From positions 1 through 41,618 of the forward strand of contig DGNT01000010.1 in the NCBI GenBank assembly GCA_002389055.1: a DNA stretch of 41,618 bases, written 5' to 3'. Below are positions 15,835 through 24,515 of the stretch, piece after piece. The translations under genes were made by a program, and so were the position numbers. Origin of the DNA: Alcanivorax sp. UBA4485. Its GTDB lineage: Bacteria > Pseudomonadota > Gammaproteobacteria > Pseudomonadales > Alcanivoracaceae. The notes below the pieces were generated by a model that had not been told where the DNA came from, did not search any database, and saw only the letters and a list, made by a program, of their open reading frames with translations. Each line of letters begins with the position of its first letter. Positions within the stretch are counted from its first letter, which is position 1.

Positions 15835-18242
15835 AACCGAGCGCCTTCCTGCACTTCCTGAATGGAGCCCGCGTGACTCCGCTTACGGTCAATACGCAGC
15901 GCATTGAGAACCACCACCAGGGAACTGGTGGACATGCCGATGGCCGCCAGCCAGGGCGGCACCCAGCCCATCGCCGCCAGTGGCATGGCACAAAGGTTAT
16001 AGCTAAGCGCCCACCGTTGATTCTGGGCCAGCACTCGCAGCGTGGTGCGGGCCACTGTGCGACACTCGGCAATGGCGCTCAAGCGACCGGAACACAGGAC
16101 GATGTCCGCCTGCGCCTGGGCCAGGTCACTGCCGGAGGAGAGCGCGACGGAAACATCAGCGCCCGCCAGTACCGGGGCATCGTTGCTACCGTCCCCGACC
16201 ACCAGCACGCGATGACCGGCCTGGCGCAGTTCGCCGATGCGAGCCAGCTTGTCGGTGGGCATGCAGCGCCCCCGCCAGGCGGCCACCCCCAGCTGCGATG
16301 CGACCTCGGCGACCCGCGCCCGGGCGTCGCCGCTCAGTATCTCACTCTCAATGCCCCATGCCGTCAGCTGATCTATCAAATCACCGGCGTCAGCACGGAT
16401 CCTTTCATGAACCTGGAAGCGCGCAAGCACACCTTCGTTGTCGGCGAGGAGAAGGTCGTCCTCGCCTTCGCCACCGCCAGTGGCGAAGTCTCCCCGTCCA
16501 AGGCGTAATGCCCTGCCCGCGACGGTACCGGTGATACCCAAACCAGGTAGCACCCGAGCATGATGCGCGGGCAACAGCGCCCGGTCGTTGCTGTTGGCCA
16601 ATGCCCGTGACAGCGGGTGCTCACTGGTATCGGAAAGACTGGCCGCCCATTGGAGGGCGGTATCCATATCAATCGAATCATCGAGGGCGGTCACGGCGAT
16701 AGATGGCTCGGTAAGCGTGCCGGTTTTATCAAAAACAACCCGATCGACCCCCGCCAGTATTTCCAACCCGTCGGGGCGCAGCACTAATACGCCCTGACGC
16801 GCCAAGACTGAGAGGCTGCGCGTGATAGCAGCGGGAACGGCGAGCGCGAAGGCGCAGGGGCAGGAAACCACCAGCACCGCCAGACAGGCGTCCAGTAGGC
16901 GGCTAGGATCCACAATCGCCCACACCAGCGCCGTCAGGGCCGTCAGCCCCAATACGCGCAGCACGAATCGGGATGCGGTCTTTTCGCCGGCACGGGCCAG
17001 CCGGGGGCGCTCGGTTTGAGCGCGGGTGGCAAGCCCAGCCAGGTTGGCCAAGAAGGTGTCCTCGCCGCAGTGTGTTACCTGAAGGGTGATCGCTTGGCCT
17101 TGAACCACGCTGCCGGCAATCACCCGGTCACCGGCACACTTCTCCACCGGCCTGGATTCGCCTGAAAGCAACGACTCATCGACCCTTGCACGGCTGTCCA
17201 GCAGCAGGCCGTCAGCCGGTATCGATCCACCGTCGCGCACCCGGACCCGGTCTCCGGAGACCAGTTCGCTCAGTGCTACGCGGTGAGGTTGGTCGTCACT
17301 ATCAAGCTTTTCGGCCCAACTCGGAGTTAACCGCGCCAACGCATCGGTGTGGTCTAGAGCGCGGTGCCGTGCGCGCATTTCCAAGTAGCGCCCAGTGAGC
17401 AAGAAGAAAACGAGCATGGCCACGGAGTCAAAGTAAACCTCCGTGCCACCGGTCAGACATTGAAAAAAGCTAGCGCCGTAGATCACCGCGATCGCCAGTG
17501 CGATCGGTACGTCCATGTTGAGGTGGCGGGCGCGCCAGGCTTGCAAGGCGCCGGCGAAAAAGGGGCGTGCCGAATACAGCACCACCGGCGACGCTACCAG
17601 GAAACCCAGCCAGCGGAACAGTTCCAGTGTCGCCCCCTGGATCTCATTGTCGGGCCCAAGATAGAGGACCAGGGCGAACATCATCGCCTGCATCATGCCA
17701 AACCCAGCTACCAACAAACGTTTTAGCAATTGTTTGGATTCGTCGCGGCGCGCATCGTCGAGGGCCCGCGCGTCCAACGGGCGAGGTTGATAGCCGGCAC
17801 CAGTGAGGGCTTCCAGCAGACTCGACAGTGGCGTCTGATGCGGATCGAAGATAATGCGAGTGCGCCGGGTCATCGCGTTGACCTGTACCCTGTGCACGCC
17901 CGGAAGCCCCATTAAGGTCCGCTCAATCAGCCAAGCGCACCCACCACAACGAACCCCATCGACTAACAGGCACACTTCGCTGCGTTTGCCCGAAAGCGGA
18001 CGCAACACATGGCGCGCCAAGCGCGGATCCCGCCAAACCTGGGCGCCGGCATCGGATTCCGCGTCGGGCTTATGGGAGGGACCACGACGCAGCCGGTAAT
18101 AATCGCTCAGGCCTTGTGCATCGATCCACTCCGCCGTGCCCTGACAGGCGCTCGAGCATACCGGCCGCGGTGCGCCTTCCAGCGTGGCGGTCAAAGGTAC
18201 ATCAGCCGTTGGTGCGCCACAGTGGTGGCAGGGCGCGGTCAT
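15831..18242 (-). CDS. ccoI: Copper-transporting P1B ATPase for cbb3 assembly (CcoI/FixI)
   Basis: An 803-residue P-type ATPase that exports copper for assembly of the CcoN copper site. The N-terminus has a Cys-rich element (CHHCG with a second pair CSSAC) and a heavy-metal domain motif CGGCAWLIE. The transmembrane CPC motif is at 461-463 (VVSCPCAFAL), the phosphorylated aspartate is D505 in DKTGTLT, and SEHPLSRAL and GDGSNDAPVL complete the ATPase set. The frame continues upstream to 18416, but the ATG at 18242 (MTAPCHHCG) has GAGGAG upstream and overlaps ccoH by ATGA, so it is the likely start. Confidence 0.93.
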   Translation of the reverse strand: MTAPCHHCGAPTADVPLTATLEGAPRPVCSSACQGTAEWIDAQGLSDYYRLRRGPSHKPDAESDAGAQVWRDPRLARHVLRPLSGKRSEVCLLVDGVRCGGCAWLIERTLMGLPGVHRVQVNAMTRRTRIIFDPHQTPLSSLLEALTGAGYQPRPLDARALDDARRDESKQLLKRLLVAGFGMMQAMMFALVLYLGPDNEIQGATLELFRWLGFLVASPVVLYSARPFFAGALQAWRARHLNMDVPIALAIAVIYGASFFQCLTGGTEVYFDSVAMLVFFLLTGRYLEMRARHRALDHTDALARLTPSWAEKLDSDDQPHRVALSELVSGDRVRVRDGGSIPADGLLLDSRARVDESLLSGESRPVEKCAGDRVIAGSVVQGQAITLQVTHCGEDTFLANLAGLATRAQTERPRLARAGEKTASRFVLRVLGLTALTALVWAIVDPSRLLDACLAVLVVSCPCAFALAVPAAITRSLSVLARQGVLVLRPDGLEILAGVDRVVFDKTGTLTEPSIAVTALDDSIDMDTALQWAASLSDTSEHPLSRALANSNDRALLPAHHARVLPGLGITGTVAGRALRLGRGDFATGGGEGEDDLLLADNEGVLARFQVHERIRADAGDLIDQLTAWGIESEILSGDARARVAEVASQLGVAAWRGRCMPTDKLARIGELRQAGHRVLVVGDGSNDAPVLAGADVSVALSSGSDLAQAQADIVLCSGRLSAIAECRTVARTTLRVLAQNQRWALSYNLCAMPLAAMGWVPPWLAAIGMSTSSLVVVLNALRIDRKRSHAGSIQEVQEGARL

Positions 18243-18466
18243 CGTGGCCTCTCCTCGGTGCTCTCTTCGGACCTCTGCTGTTCGCGGGTTAACGGCACCC
18301 CCCGAAACGATTGGCTTTCGCCAGTGACGTCCCCAGGAGTTTGATAGGCCTGGCTCACCACGATCAGATGCACGCTTCCCGCCAGGCTGGCCAATAAGAT
18401 AATGAGACCAAGCCACAACAGAGGCACCCGGTACCAGGGCGTTTCAGCGCCGGAGCTATTTTCCAT
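18239..18466 (-). CDS. ccoH: Short CcoH/FixH-like protein
   Basis: A 75-residue single-span membrane protein in the ccoH position between ccoP and ccoI. The start (ETPWYRVPLLWLGLIILLAS) resembles the TPWYRQFWPW-type N-terminus of FixH/CcoH. The periplasmic domain of about 100 residues normally found there is replaced by a short polar tail. The start at 18466 overlaps ccoP by 11 bp; an in-frame ATG at 18487 is less likely. Assignment rests mostly on position and the N-terminal span. Confidence 0.6.
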   Translation of the reverse strand: MENSSGAETPWYRVPLLWLGLIILLASLAGSVHLIVVSQAYQTPGDVTGESQSFRGVPLTREQQRSEESTEERPR

Positions 18467-19343
18467 TTGCCAGCATCCAGGCGGCAACTAGTCGTATTTC
18501 CGCCTCATCCAGGCGACCTTTCCATGCCGGCATTTGTCCATGCCGCCCCTGACTAATCGATGTCATGATCTGGTCAAGTTCGCCCCCATAAAGCCAGGCA
18601 TCATCACTAAGATCCGGTGCGCCGATGGCCGGGTTGCCGGAACCATCAGGCCCATGACAGCCGGCACAGGCGTCGAACCGCTTTTTTCCAACTTCAGCGG
18701 CTGTCGGACGGTGGGGCGCCCCCGACAAGCTGCTCACATAGTGGGCCAGATTTTTCACGCGTCCGTAGCCGAGAAACTCCCAGCCCGGCATCACCCCTTC
18801 TCGACCCGTCCGAATACTAGCCAGAATGGCTTTCTCGTCGCCGCCATAAACCCAGGCGTCGTCAAGCAAATCGGGGGCGCCGATAGTGGTATTGCCGCGT
18901 GCATCCCTACCATGGCAAGCCGCGCAGTTGTCCTGGAAAAGGCGCCCGCCCAAGCGAACCGCCTCGGCGTCGGCCGCCAGGTCTGACGGGGCGCCGTTCC
19001 GGGCTTTCTCCAGTAACGGGGCCAACAGCGCCTGGTTGCGCTCCTCCGCTCGTTCCAGCTGACCCCGAGAGCTCCAGTCCAGCAGACCATCATAGGCACC
19101 AAACCCGGGATAGAGCACCAGGTAGCCAATACCGACGATAAAAGTGCCTGCCGACATCAGGTACCACCAGCGAGGCAATTGACGCACCCCCTCGCGAAGA
19201 GTGCCATGGGCCCATACGTGCCCGGTGGTGCCATCCTCACGAGTGGGGATAGACACCCGGGTACCCCAGAGAAACAGAAACAGCGTTATACCCAGATTCA
19301 GCACCACCAGGAACATGATCCAAAGCGACCAGTGAAGACTCAT
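18456..19343 (-). CDS. ccoP: cbb3 cytochrome c oxidase, diheme subunit CcoP
   Basis: A 295-residue membrane-anchored cytochrome c with two N-terminal spans and two heme-c domains. The heme sites are C140-A-A-C143-H144 and C226-A-G-C229-H230. Axial methionines are in VMPGW and QMPAW. It receives electrons from soluble cytochromes and passes them to CcoO and CcoN. The gene begins five bases after ccoQ and is followed by an 11-bp overlap with ccoH. The two heme domains are strongly alike (IGAPDLLDDAWVYGG versus IGAPDLSDDAWLYGG). Confidence 0.96.
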   Translation of the reverse strand: MSLHWSLWIMFLVVLNLGITLFLFLWGTRVSIPTREDGTTGHVWAHGTLREGVRQLPRWWYLMSAGTFIVGIGYLVLYPGFGAYDGLLDWSSRGQLERAEERNQALLAPLLEKARNGAPSDLAADAEAVRLGGRLFQDNCAACHGRDARGNTTIGAPDLLDDAWVYGGDEKAILASIRTGREGVMPGWEFLGYGRVKNLAHYVSSLSGAPHRPTAAEVGKKRFDACAGCHGPDGSGNPAIGAPDLSDDAWLYGGELDQIMTSISQGRHGQMPAWKGRLDEAEIRLVAAWMLANGK

Positions 19344-19348
19344 GATGA

Positions 19349-19546
19349 TTAATCCCCCTTGTCGGTTTTCGGGAATGTTCCTGAACGTGCCGGGTCGGCG
19401 TCCACCGGATCTTCCATGGGTAAGTCAGCCATGCGACGAAAGACGGGCTTGTGCCGGTCGCGCCAGACCCATATCCAGATACCGATAAACACCGACATCA
19501 ACACAACAATCATGACGCCGATGGCGTGTCCCCATATTGGATTCAT
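19349..19546 (-). CDS. ccoQ: cbb3 oxidase small subunit CcoQ
   Basis: A 65-residue single-span protein (IGVMIVVLMSVFIGIWIWVW) followed by a charged cytosolic tail, in the standard position between ccoO and ccoP. CcoQ stabilises the oxidase complex. Its start overlaps the ccoO stop by 4 bp. Confidence 0.92.
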   Translation of the reverse strand: MNPIWGHAIGVMIVVLMSVFIGIWIWVWRDRHKPVFRRMADLPMEDPVDADPARSGTFPKTDKGD

Positions 19547-20196
19547 GGCACGGCATCCCCTTTCAAGGCGTCGGGTGACGGACGGTTACGTCCCAGGCCT
19601 TGCAGGTAGGCCACCAGGGCATCCAATTCCGTCTTGTTTTTGAGAGCCTCCGGGGCCTCGGCGATCGACTCACTGCTATACGGATCACCAAGAGCCCGTA
19701 GGGCCCTCATACGCGCCTGTATATCCGCCGGATCGATAGTAGCCTCGGCTAGCCAGGGATAGGCGGGCATATTGGATTCCGGTACCAAGGAGCGTGGTGC
19801 AATGAGATGTTCGCGCTGCCAAGCGTCGGTGTACTTACCACCAACCCTCGCCAAGTCAGGCCCGGTACGCTTGGAACCCCATTGGAACGGCCGGTCGTAT
19901 ACCGACTCCGACGCCACGGAATAAGGCCCATACCGTTGAGTCTCGAACTGCAGTTTGCGGATCATCTGTGAATGGCAGACATGACAACCCTCGCGTACAT
20001 AGATGTCACGGCCAGCCAAGCGCAACGGTCCGTAGGGCTTAATGTTGTCGGCGGGCTGGACCCTGTGCGCCTCCATGAACAGAGGGGTAATCTCCGCCAA
20101 CCCGCCGAGCGAGACCATGAAGGCGGTTAGAATGCCCAACAACCAAGCATGCTTTTCAATCTTCTCAAAATGACGATAGCGAATCGGAAATTTCAT
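19543..20196 (-). CDS. ccoO: cbb3 cytochrome c oxidase, monoheme subunit CcoO
   Basis: A 217-residue membrane-anchored cytochrome c. One N-terminal span (about 18-38) precedes the heme site C71-H-V-C74-H75 in YVREGCHVCHSQMIR; the methionine ligand is in ESNMPAYPW. Length and motifs match CcoO. It overlaps ccoN and ccoQ by 4 bp each (ATGA), so the subunits are translated as a coupled set. Confidence 0.96.
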   Translation of the reverse strand: MKFPIRYRHFEKIEKHAWLLGILTAFMVSLGGLAEITPLFMEAHRVQPADNIKPYGPLRLAGRDIYVREGCHVCHSQMIRKLQFETQRYGPYSVASESVYDRPFQWGSKRTGPDLARVGGKYTDAWQREHLIAPRSLVPESNMPAYPWLAEATIDPADIQARMRALRALGDPYSSESIAEAPEALKNKTELDALVAYLQGLGRNRPSPDALKGDAVP

Positions 20197-21671
20197 GACG
20201 CACCCCCACTGGCAGCGGTCAAGGGTTGGGGGGTCTGATCATGCGTAGGTTCCGGGATTGGAACGGGTATCGGTTTAATTAAGTGCGCCCTGGCATCATC
20301 AGCGGTGTGCCAAAGATTCCACAACATCAGCCCCATGCCAGCGAGAGTGAACAGGCCACCGAGCCAGCGCACCACGTAAAGAGGCTTGATCGCCATCAGG
20401 CTTTCCATGAAGGAGTAGGCCAGAGAACCGTTCGCCAGTGTCTCGCGCCACATCACGCCTTCCATCACGCCAGCGGCCCACATGCCGCCGATATAGATAA
20501 GCGTTCCCGCCACATGCAGCCAGAAGTGTACCTCCATCGCAGTCCTGGAATACATTGGCTTGCCCAGCGCTCGCGGCGCCATCGCGTATAAGGAACCAAT
20601 GGTGATCATCGCCACCCAGCCCAGGGAACCGGAATGGACGTGCGCCACGGTCCAGTCCGTGTAGTGGGACAGGCTGTTCACGGACTTGAGCGCCATCATC
20701 GAGCCCTCAAATGTGGCGGCGGCGTAGAAAACCAGCGAAAGCACCATGAATTTGGCGGCCGGATCCGTTTTCAGACGGTGCCAGGAACCATTGAATGTCA
20801 GCAGTCCGTTGGCGGCCGAACCCCAACTGGGCATCAGTAGCACCAGAGAAAACGCCACCCCTACGGACTGCACCCAATCCGGCAGCGCGGTATAAATCAG
20901 GTGATGCGAGCCGGCCCACATGTAAACCGAAATCAGGGCCCAGAAATTGACGATCGAAAACCGATAGCTCCAAAGCGGCTGGCGGGCCTGACGCGGCACG
21001 AAATAATACATCATGCCAAGGAACCCGGCGGTCAGGAAGAACGCTACAGCGTTGTGGCCGTACCACCATTGCACCATGGCATCGACCGCTCCCGAATAGA
21101 TCGGATAGGACTTGGTCAGTGAAACCGGAATCACCATGTTATTGACGATATGCAGCAGACCCACGGCGATGATAAAAGCACCGTAGTACCAGTTCGCTAC
21201 ATAAATGTGCTGAACGCGGCGGCGGGCCAACGTGGCAAAGAAAACGACCCCGAACGACACCCAAGTTACCGCGATTAAAATATCAATCCACCACTCCGGC
21301 TCAGCGTACTCCTTACTCTGTGTCAATCCTAACGGCATCGTGACCATCGCCAGCACACAGGCTGTCTGCCACCCCCAAAAGGTAAATCGGGCCAGTCGCC
21401 CGAGGGCCAGACGTGTATGGCCGGTCCGTTGCACAATGTAATAGCAGGTACCAATGAGCGCGGAGCCGCCGAACGCGAAAATAACGCCAAAGGTGTGGTC
21501 AGGCCGGATACGGCTGAACGTCAACCAAGGCACGCCGAAGTTCAATGACGGCCAGTACAGCTGTGCCGCGGCGAACACCCCGACGGACATCCCTATGGCG
21601 CCCCAAACAACGGCCGCCAGCAGGAAAAGACGTACAATCTGATCGTCATAGGTTTCGGTGGTTTGTGACAT
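20193..21671 (-). CDS. ccoN: cbb3 cytochrome c oxidase, catalytic subunit CcoN
   Basis: A 492-residue, twelve-helix subunit with the high-affinity oxygen reduction site (heme b, heme b3 and CuB). Copper and heme ligand regions are recognisable: MVQWWYGHNAVAFFLTAGFL, MWAGSHHLIYTALPDW and YTDWTVAHVHSGSLGWVAM. The ATG at 21671 (MSQTTETYDD) is preferred to one at 21677 because GGA lies six bases before it. The gene starts 38 bp after the nirK stop on the same strand with no terminator between, so it is probably transcribed with nirK. No ccoG is present. Confidence 0.95.
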   Translation of the reverse strand: MSQTTETYDDQIVRLFLLAAVVWGAIGMSVGVFAAAQLYWPSLNFGVPWLTFSRIRPDHTFGVIFAFGGSALIGTCYYIVQRTGHTRLALGRLARFTFWGWQTACVLAMVTMPLGLTQSKEYAEPEWWIDILIAVTWVSFGVVFFATLARRRVQHIYVANWYYGAFIIAVGLLHIVNNMVIPVSLTKSYPIYSGAVDAMVQWWYGHNAVAFFLTAGFLGMMYYFVPRQARQPLWSYRFSIVNFWALISVYMWAGSHHLIYTALPDWVQSVGVAFSLVLLMPSWGSAANGLLTFNGSWHRLKTDPAAKFMVLSLVFYAAATFEGSMMALKSVNSLSHYTDWTVAHVHSGSLGWVAMITIGSLYAMAPRALGKPMYSRTAMEVHFWLHVAGTLIYIGGMWAAGVMEGVMWRETLANGSLAYSFMESLMAIKPLYVVRWLGGLFTLAGMGLMLWNLWHTADDARAHLIKPIPVPIPEPTHDQTPQPLTAASGGAS

Positions 21672-21709
21672 GGGCATTCCGGTGGCTTCCCTTTGTTGAT
21701 TCGAGCGGT

Positions 21710-23065
21710 TTACTCATGGGGCTCAAAGATGTCGTGATCCGGTTCGCCACTAACATCAAGGAAGCCTACCAGACCGCGCTCCATCCGTGACAGCGCATGA
21801 TCGACAAGCAAGTAACGGCCGGGATAGTCCACTTGGAACTCCACCATAGTGGTGCCACCTGGCGCGACGGAGGTGGTCTGCACATCCTTCAAGGGCTCAC
21901 CACTCAAGCTTCCCTCATGATAAACGCGGTCGAATATTTCACCGATAACATGGAAAGAAGAGGTGGCATTGGGGCCACCCACACCGAAGAAAATACGCAC
22001 CGTCTCTCCGACCTTCGCCTCCATGCGATGGGTCTTGGTAAGGGCGTCGGTCGCGCCGTTAAAAACGTAGTATTCAGGCTGTTCGTCGAGCATCTTATCC
22101 AGGGAAAATGACAATTCCCCCCGCTGACCGTGTGGTTCCGTGGTATAGAGTTCTCCCTGCATCACGTAGAATTCTTTATCCACCTTTGGCAACCCGCCGG
22201 GCGGCTCCACCAGGATCAGCCCATACATACCATTGGTGATATGGTGCGCAACCATGGGCGTGGCGCAGTGGTAAACATAGAGGCCCGGTTTCAGCGCCAG
22301 GAAAGCAAAGCTTTCAGTTTTGCCCGGGGCCACCTGAGTCACCTCGGCGCCACCTCCCGGACCAGTGACGGCATGGAAATCCACGGAGTGAATCATGGTG
22401 GATGCCTTGTCATTATGAAGCTCGACAGTGACCCGGTCGCCCTGCCGAACCCTCACGAAGGGTCCTGGTATCTGATCATTGAACGTCCAGAACTTGTAGC
22501 GCGTCCCATCCGCCAAATGACCCACCTTTTCCGTGGTTTTAAGACTTACACTAACGTTCTGGGCGGAACGGGACCCTATGGCCGGCGGCAGGTCCATGGG
22601 CGAATGGCTCAAATCATCGCTTTCTATGCTGGCACGCGCCTCCGCCCCCGGTTCGCCGACCAGAATGCGGCCTTCCATGCCTGCTGCACGATGCCCCGGT
22701 ACCGAGCACCAGTAGAAAAACTCGCCGGCCTTACCGGTACGAAAGATCAGCACGGAACTTGAACCCTCGCCGCTGACACGATCGGAGCGCGCCTCGAAGG
22801 CTTCCGCGACGACATCGTGAAGCGCCCCGTCGCCGTTAATCATGTTGATCTGAACAAGGGTGTCTTCCGGCACCCTTAAGGTCGGATTAACCTGGCCATC
22901 GATTTCGCCGCCCTGGCCGATATAGACCAATTTACCCTCAGCTACCGCAGTACGCAGGGTGAAGGTCATGTCCGCCATGTATTCGGAATCCGTGCTCGCC
23001 GCGAGCAAGGGAGCCGACAGGACAGCAAACAGCGCGGTGAATAGGAGTAAGGGGGCAAACTTCAT
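21710..23065 (-). CDS. nirK: Copper nitrite reductase with extra N-terminal cupredoxin domain
   Basis: A 451-residue periplasmic enzyme that reduces nitrite to nitric oxide. After a signal peptide (MKFAPLLLFTALFAVLSAPL) an additional cupredoxin domain spans about residues 30-140 with type-1 copper ligands H83, C120, H125 and M130 (YWCSVPGHRAAGM). The NirK core follows with complete ligands: type 1 at H226, C267, H275 and M280; type 2 at H231, H266 and H423; catalytic D229 and H372. The HCATPMVAHH spacing is the shorter AniA-like form. The fused cupredoxin probably delivers electrons. The ATG at 23065 is a better start than the GTG at 23074. It heads the cco gene run and is divergent from nnrS. 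Confidence 0.93.
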   Translation of the reverse strand: MKFAPLLLFTALFAVLSAPLLAASTDSEYMADMTFTLRTAVAEGKLVYIGQGGEIDGQVNPTLRVPEDTLVQINMINGDGALHDVVAEAFEARSDRVSGEGSSSVLIFRTGKAGEFFYWCSVPGHRAAGMEGRILVGEPGAEARASIESDDLSHSPMDLPPAIGSRSAQNVSVSLKTTEKVGHLADGTRYKFWTFNDQIPGPFVRVRQGDRVTVELHNDKASTMIHSVDFHAVTGPGGGAEVTQVAPGKTESFAFLALKPGLYVYHCATPMVAHHITNGMYGLILVEPPGGLPKVDKEFYVMQGELYTTEPHGQRGELSFSLDKMLDEQPEYYVFNGATDALTKTHRMEAKVGETVRIFFGVGGPNATSSFHVIGEIFDRVYHEGSLSGEPLKDVQTTSVAPGGTTMVEFQVDYPGRYLLVDHALSRMERGLVGFLDVSGEPDHDIFEPHE

Positions 23066-23148
23066 AATTATCACTCTCTGTGGCGTTTTGGCCGCGCGTA
23101 CCCAACAGCTTCAGGGCAGCGCTTTTTTATTTCCTGGTAGTACCCTCT

Positions 23149-23175
23149 ATAATAGGTATATCGTATACCTATTAT
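23149..23175. promoter_or_regulatory. 27-bp perfect palindrome between nirK and nnrS
   Basis: ATAATAGGTATA (23149-23160), spacer TCG, then its exact reverse complement (23164-23175). The left arm overlaps a consensus plus-strand -10 (TATAAT, 23148-23153) for nnrS. On the minus strand TTGCGG 16 bp before TATACG would place the nirK -10 inside the palindrome. A dimeric repressor here would block both promoters. The AGGTATA half-site and tight spacing recall Rrf2-type (NsrR-like) sites, which often control nnrS and nirK, but the match is only partial. Confidence 0.75.
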
Positions 23176-23224
23176 TTGGCATGCCGCAAACCCCCTTTTC
23201 CCTTTAATCCGCTGGAGTCTTGCC

Positions 23225-24403
23225 ATGGATCAAGATCACGCCGGAAACCGGCCTCTTCCAGATTTTCCTTTGCTGCGATTCCCGTTTCGGCTTTTCTTTA
23301 TTTCTTCCGCCCTGGTGGGTGCCATCCTGATTCCATCGTGGCTGTGGGTCTGGACCCACGGATGGCTGGGCCTGGCGCTCGAACCGGTGTCCTGGCATCA
23401 GCATGAAATGCTGGCCGGCTTTGCAAACGCTGCGGTAGCTGGTTTCTTACTCACCGCGATATGCAACTGGACCGGGACGCCGCCCCTGTCGGGCCGGCGT
23501 CTGTTAGGCCTGTGGTTGTTGTGGCTCGCAGGACGGCTGGGCATGGCGCTCGGCGCCGACTTCCCCCTGCTCGCCGCACTATTGGATCTCGCCTTCTTGC
23601 CTGTGGTGGCGCTGAGCTTGGGGTTACGTGCCTGGCACGCACGCCAGCGCCGCCAGGTGGTGTTGCTGCTGGTATTGATGATGCTCTGGGGGTTGGATCT
23701 GCTGTTTCACTGGACCGGAGACGCACGCTTCCTGCACGCGCTGGTTCTACTGACCGCATTATTGATCCTGGTGATTGGCGGCCGGATTACACCGACGTTC
23801 ACCGCGAACTGGCTACGGATGCAAGGCCTCGATCCTGAGAGCGTTGTGAGCCGCCCGTGGCTGGATCGCGCTGGCCTGGTGGCCACCTTGGTGCTGGTTG
23901 TGCTGGAGGCAGGGGCCTGGAAGGTTCCGGCGCTGACCGGCACGGTGGCCCTATTGGCGGCGTTGCTGGTGCTAGCCCGGCTGGTGAGCTGGTCCGGCTG
24001 GCGAACCGCCCGCGAGCCGCTGTTGTGGCTCCTCCATGCTGGCCACCTTTGGGTGGCGATTGGCTTTTTGCTGCGAAGCCTGGCGGCGTTCTCGCTGGTG
24101 CCCGATAGCGCCTGGCTTCATGCGCTCGGCGCCGGCGCCATGGGCACCATGATTCTGGCGGTAATGACCCGGGTGGCCGTCGGGCACACCGGCCGGCCAC
24201 TTCGCCTGCGTCCCGGCGGCCTGTGCGCTTACGGTTTCATTCTGGCCGCCGGTGTGGCGCGCGTTCTGGTGGCGCTGGGCTGGCTGCCGCTAATGCCCGG
24301 TTTATGGCTGGCATCGCTTGCCTGGAGTGCCGCCTGGTTGATATTCCTGGTGTTCTATGGGCCTATACTGATGGCTCCCCGCGCCGACGGGAAACCGGGT
24401 TGA
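23225..24403 (+). CDS. nnrS: NnrS family membrane protein
   Basis: A 392-residue protein with about twelve hydrophobic helices, a heme- and copper-containing family that protects cells from nitric oxide and its metabolic damage. Family features are FRLFFISSALVGAILIPSWL near the start, WHQHEMLAGFANAAVAGFLL and ALGAGAMGTMILAVMTRVAV with conserved histidines. GGAG lies seven bases before the ATG. It is divergent from nirK across a palindromic operator, which matches a role in handling nitric oxide made by NirK. It is followed 112 bp later by an sdhB-like gene. Confidence 0.92.
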   Translation: MDQDHAGNRPLPDFPLLRFPFRLFFISSALVGAILIPSWLWVWTHGWLGLALEPVSWHQHEMLAGFANAAVAGFLLTAICNWTGTPPLSGRRLLGLWLLWLAGRLGMALGADFPLLAALLDLAFLPVVALSLGLRAWHARQRRQVVLLLVLMMLWGLDLLFHWTGDARFLHALVLLTALLILVIGGRITPTFTANWLRMQGLDPESVVSRPWLDRAGLVATLVLVVLEAGAWKVPALTGTVALLAALLVLARLVSWSGWRTAREPLLWLLHAGHLWVAIGFLLRSLAAFSLVPDSAWLHALGAGAMGTMILAVMTRVAVGHTGRPLRLRPGGLCAYGFILAAGVARVLVALGWLPLMPGLWLASLAWSAAWLIFLVFYGPILMAPRADGKPG

Positions 24404-24515
24404 TGCGTGGACCGCTCACGACAGGCAGGCGCCGTGTCCGACGACGGTATATCCCGAATCAATAGCGAGAAGCAGGTACCAACGCGACTCGGAGACCAGA
24501 ATTGGAGGGCGTCTC

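Noticed and set aside
21693..21705. Possible FNR/Anr box before ccoN
   Set aside because: Only one half-site (TTGAT) is present; the other half does not match.
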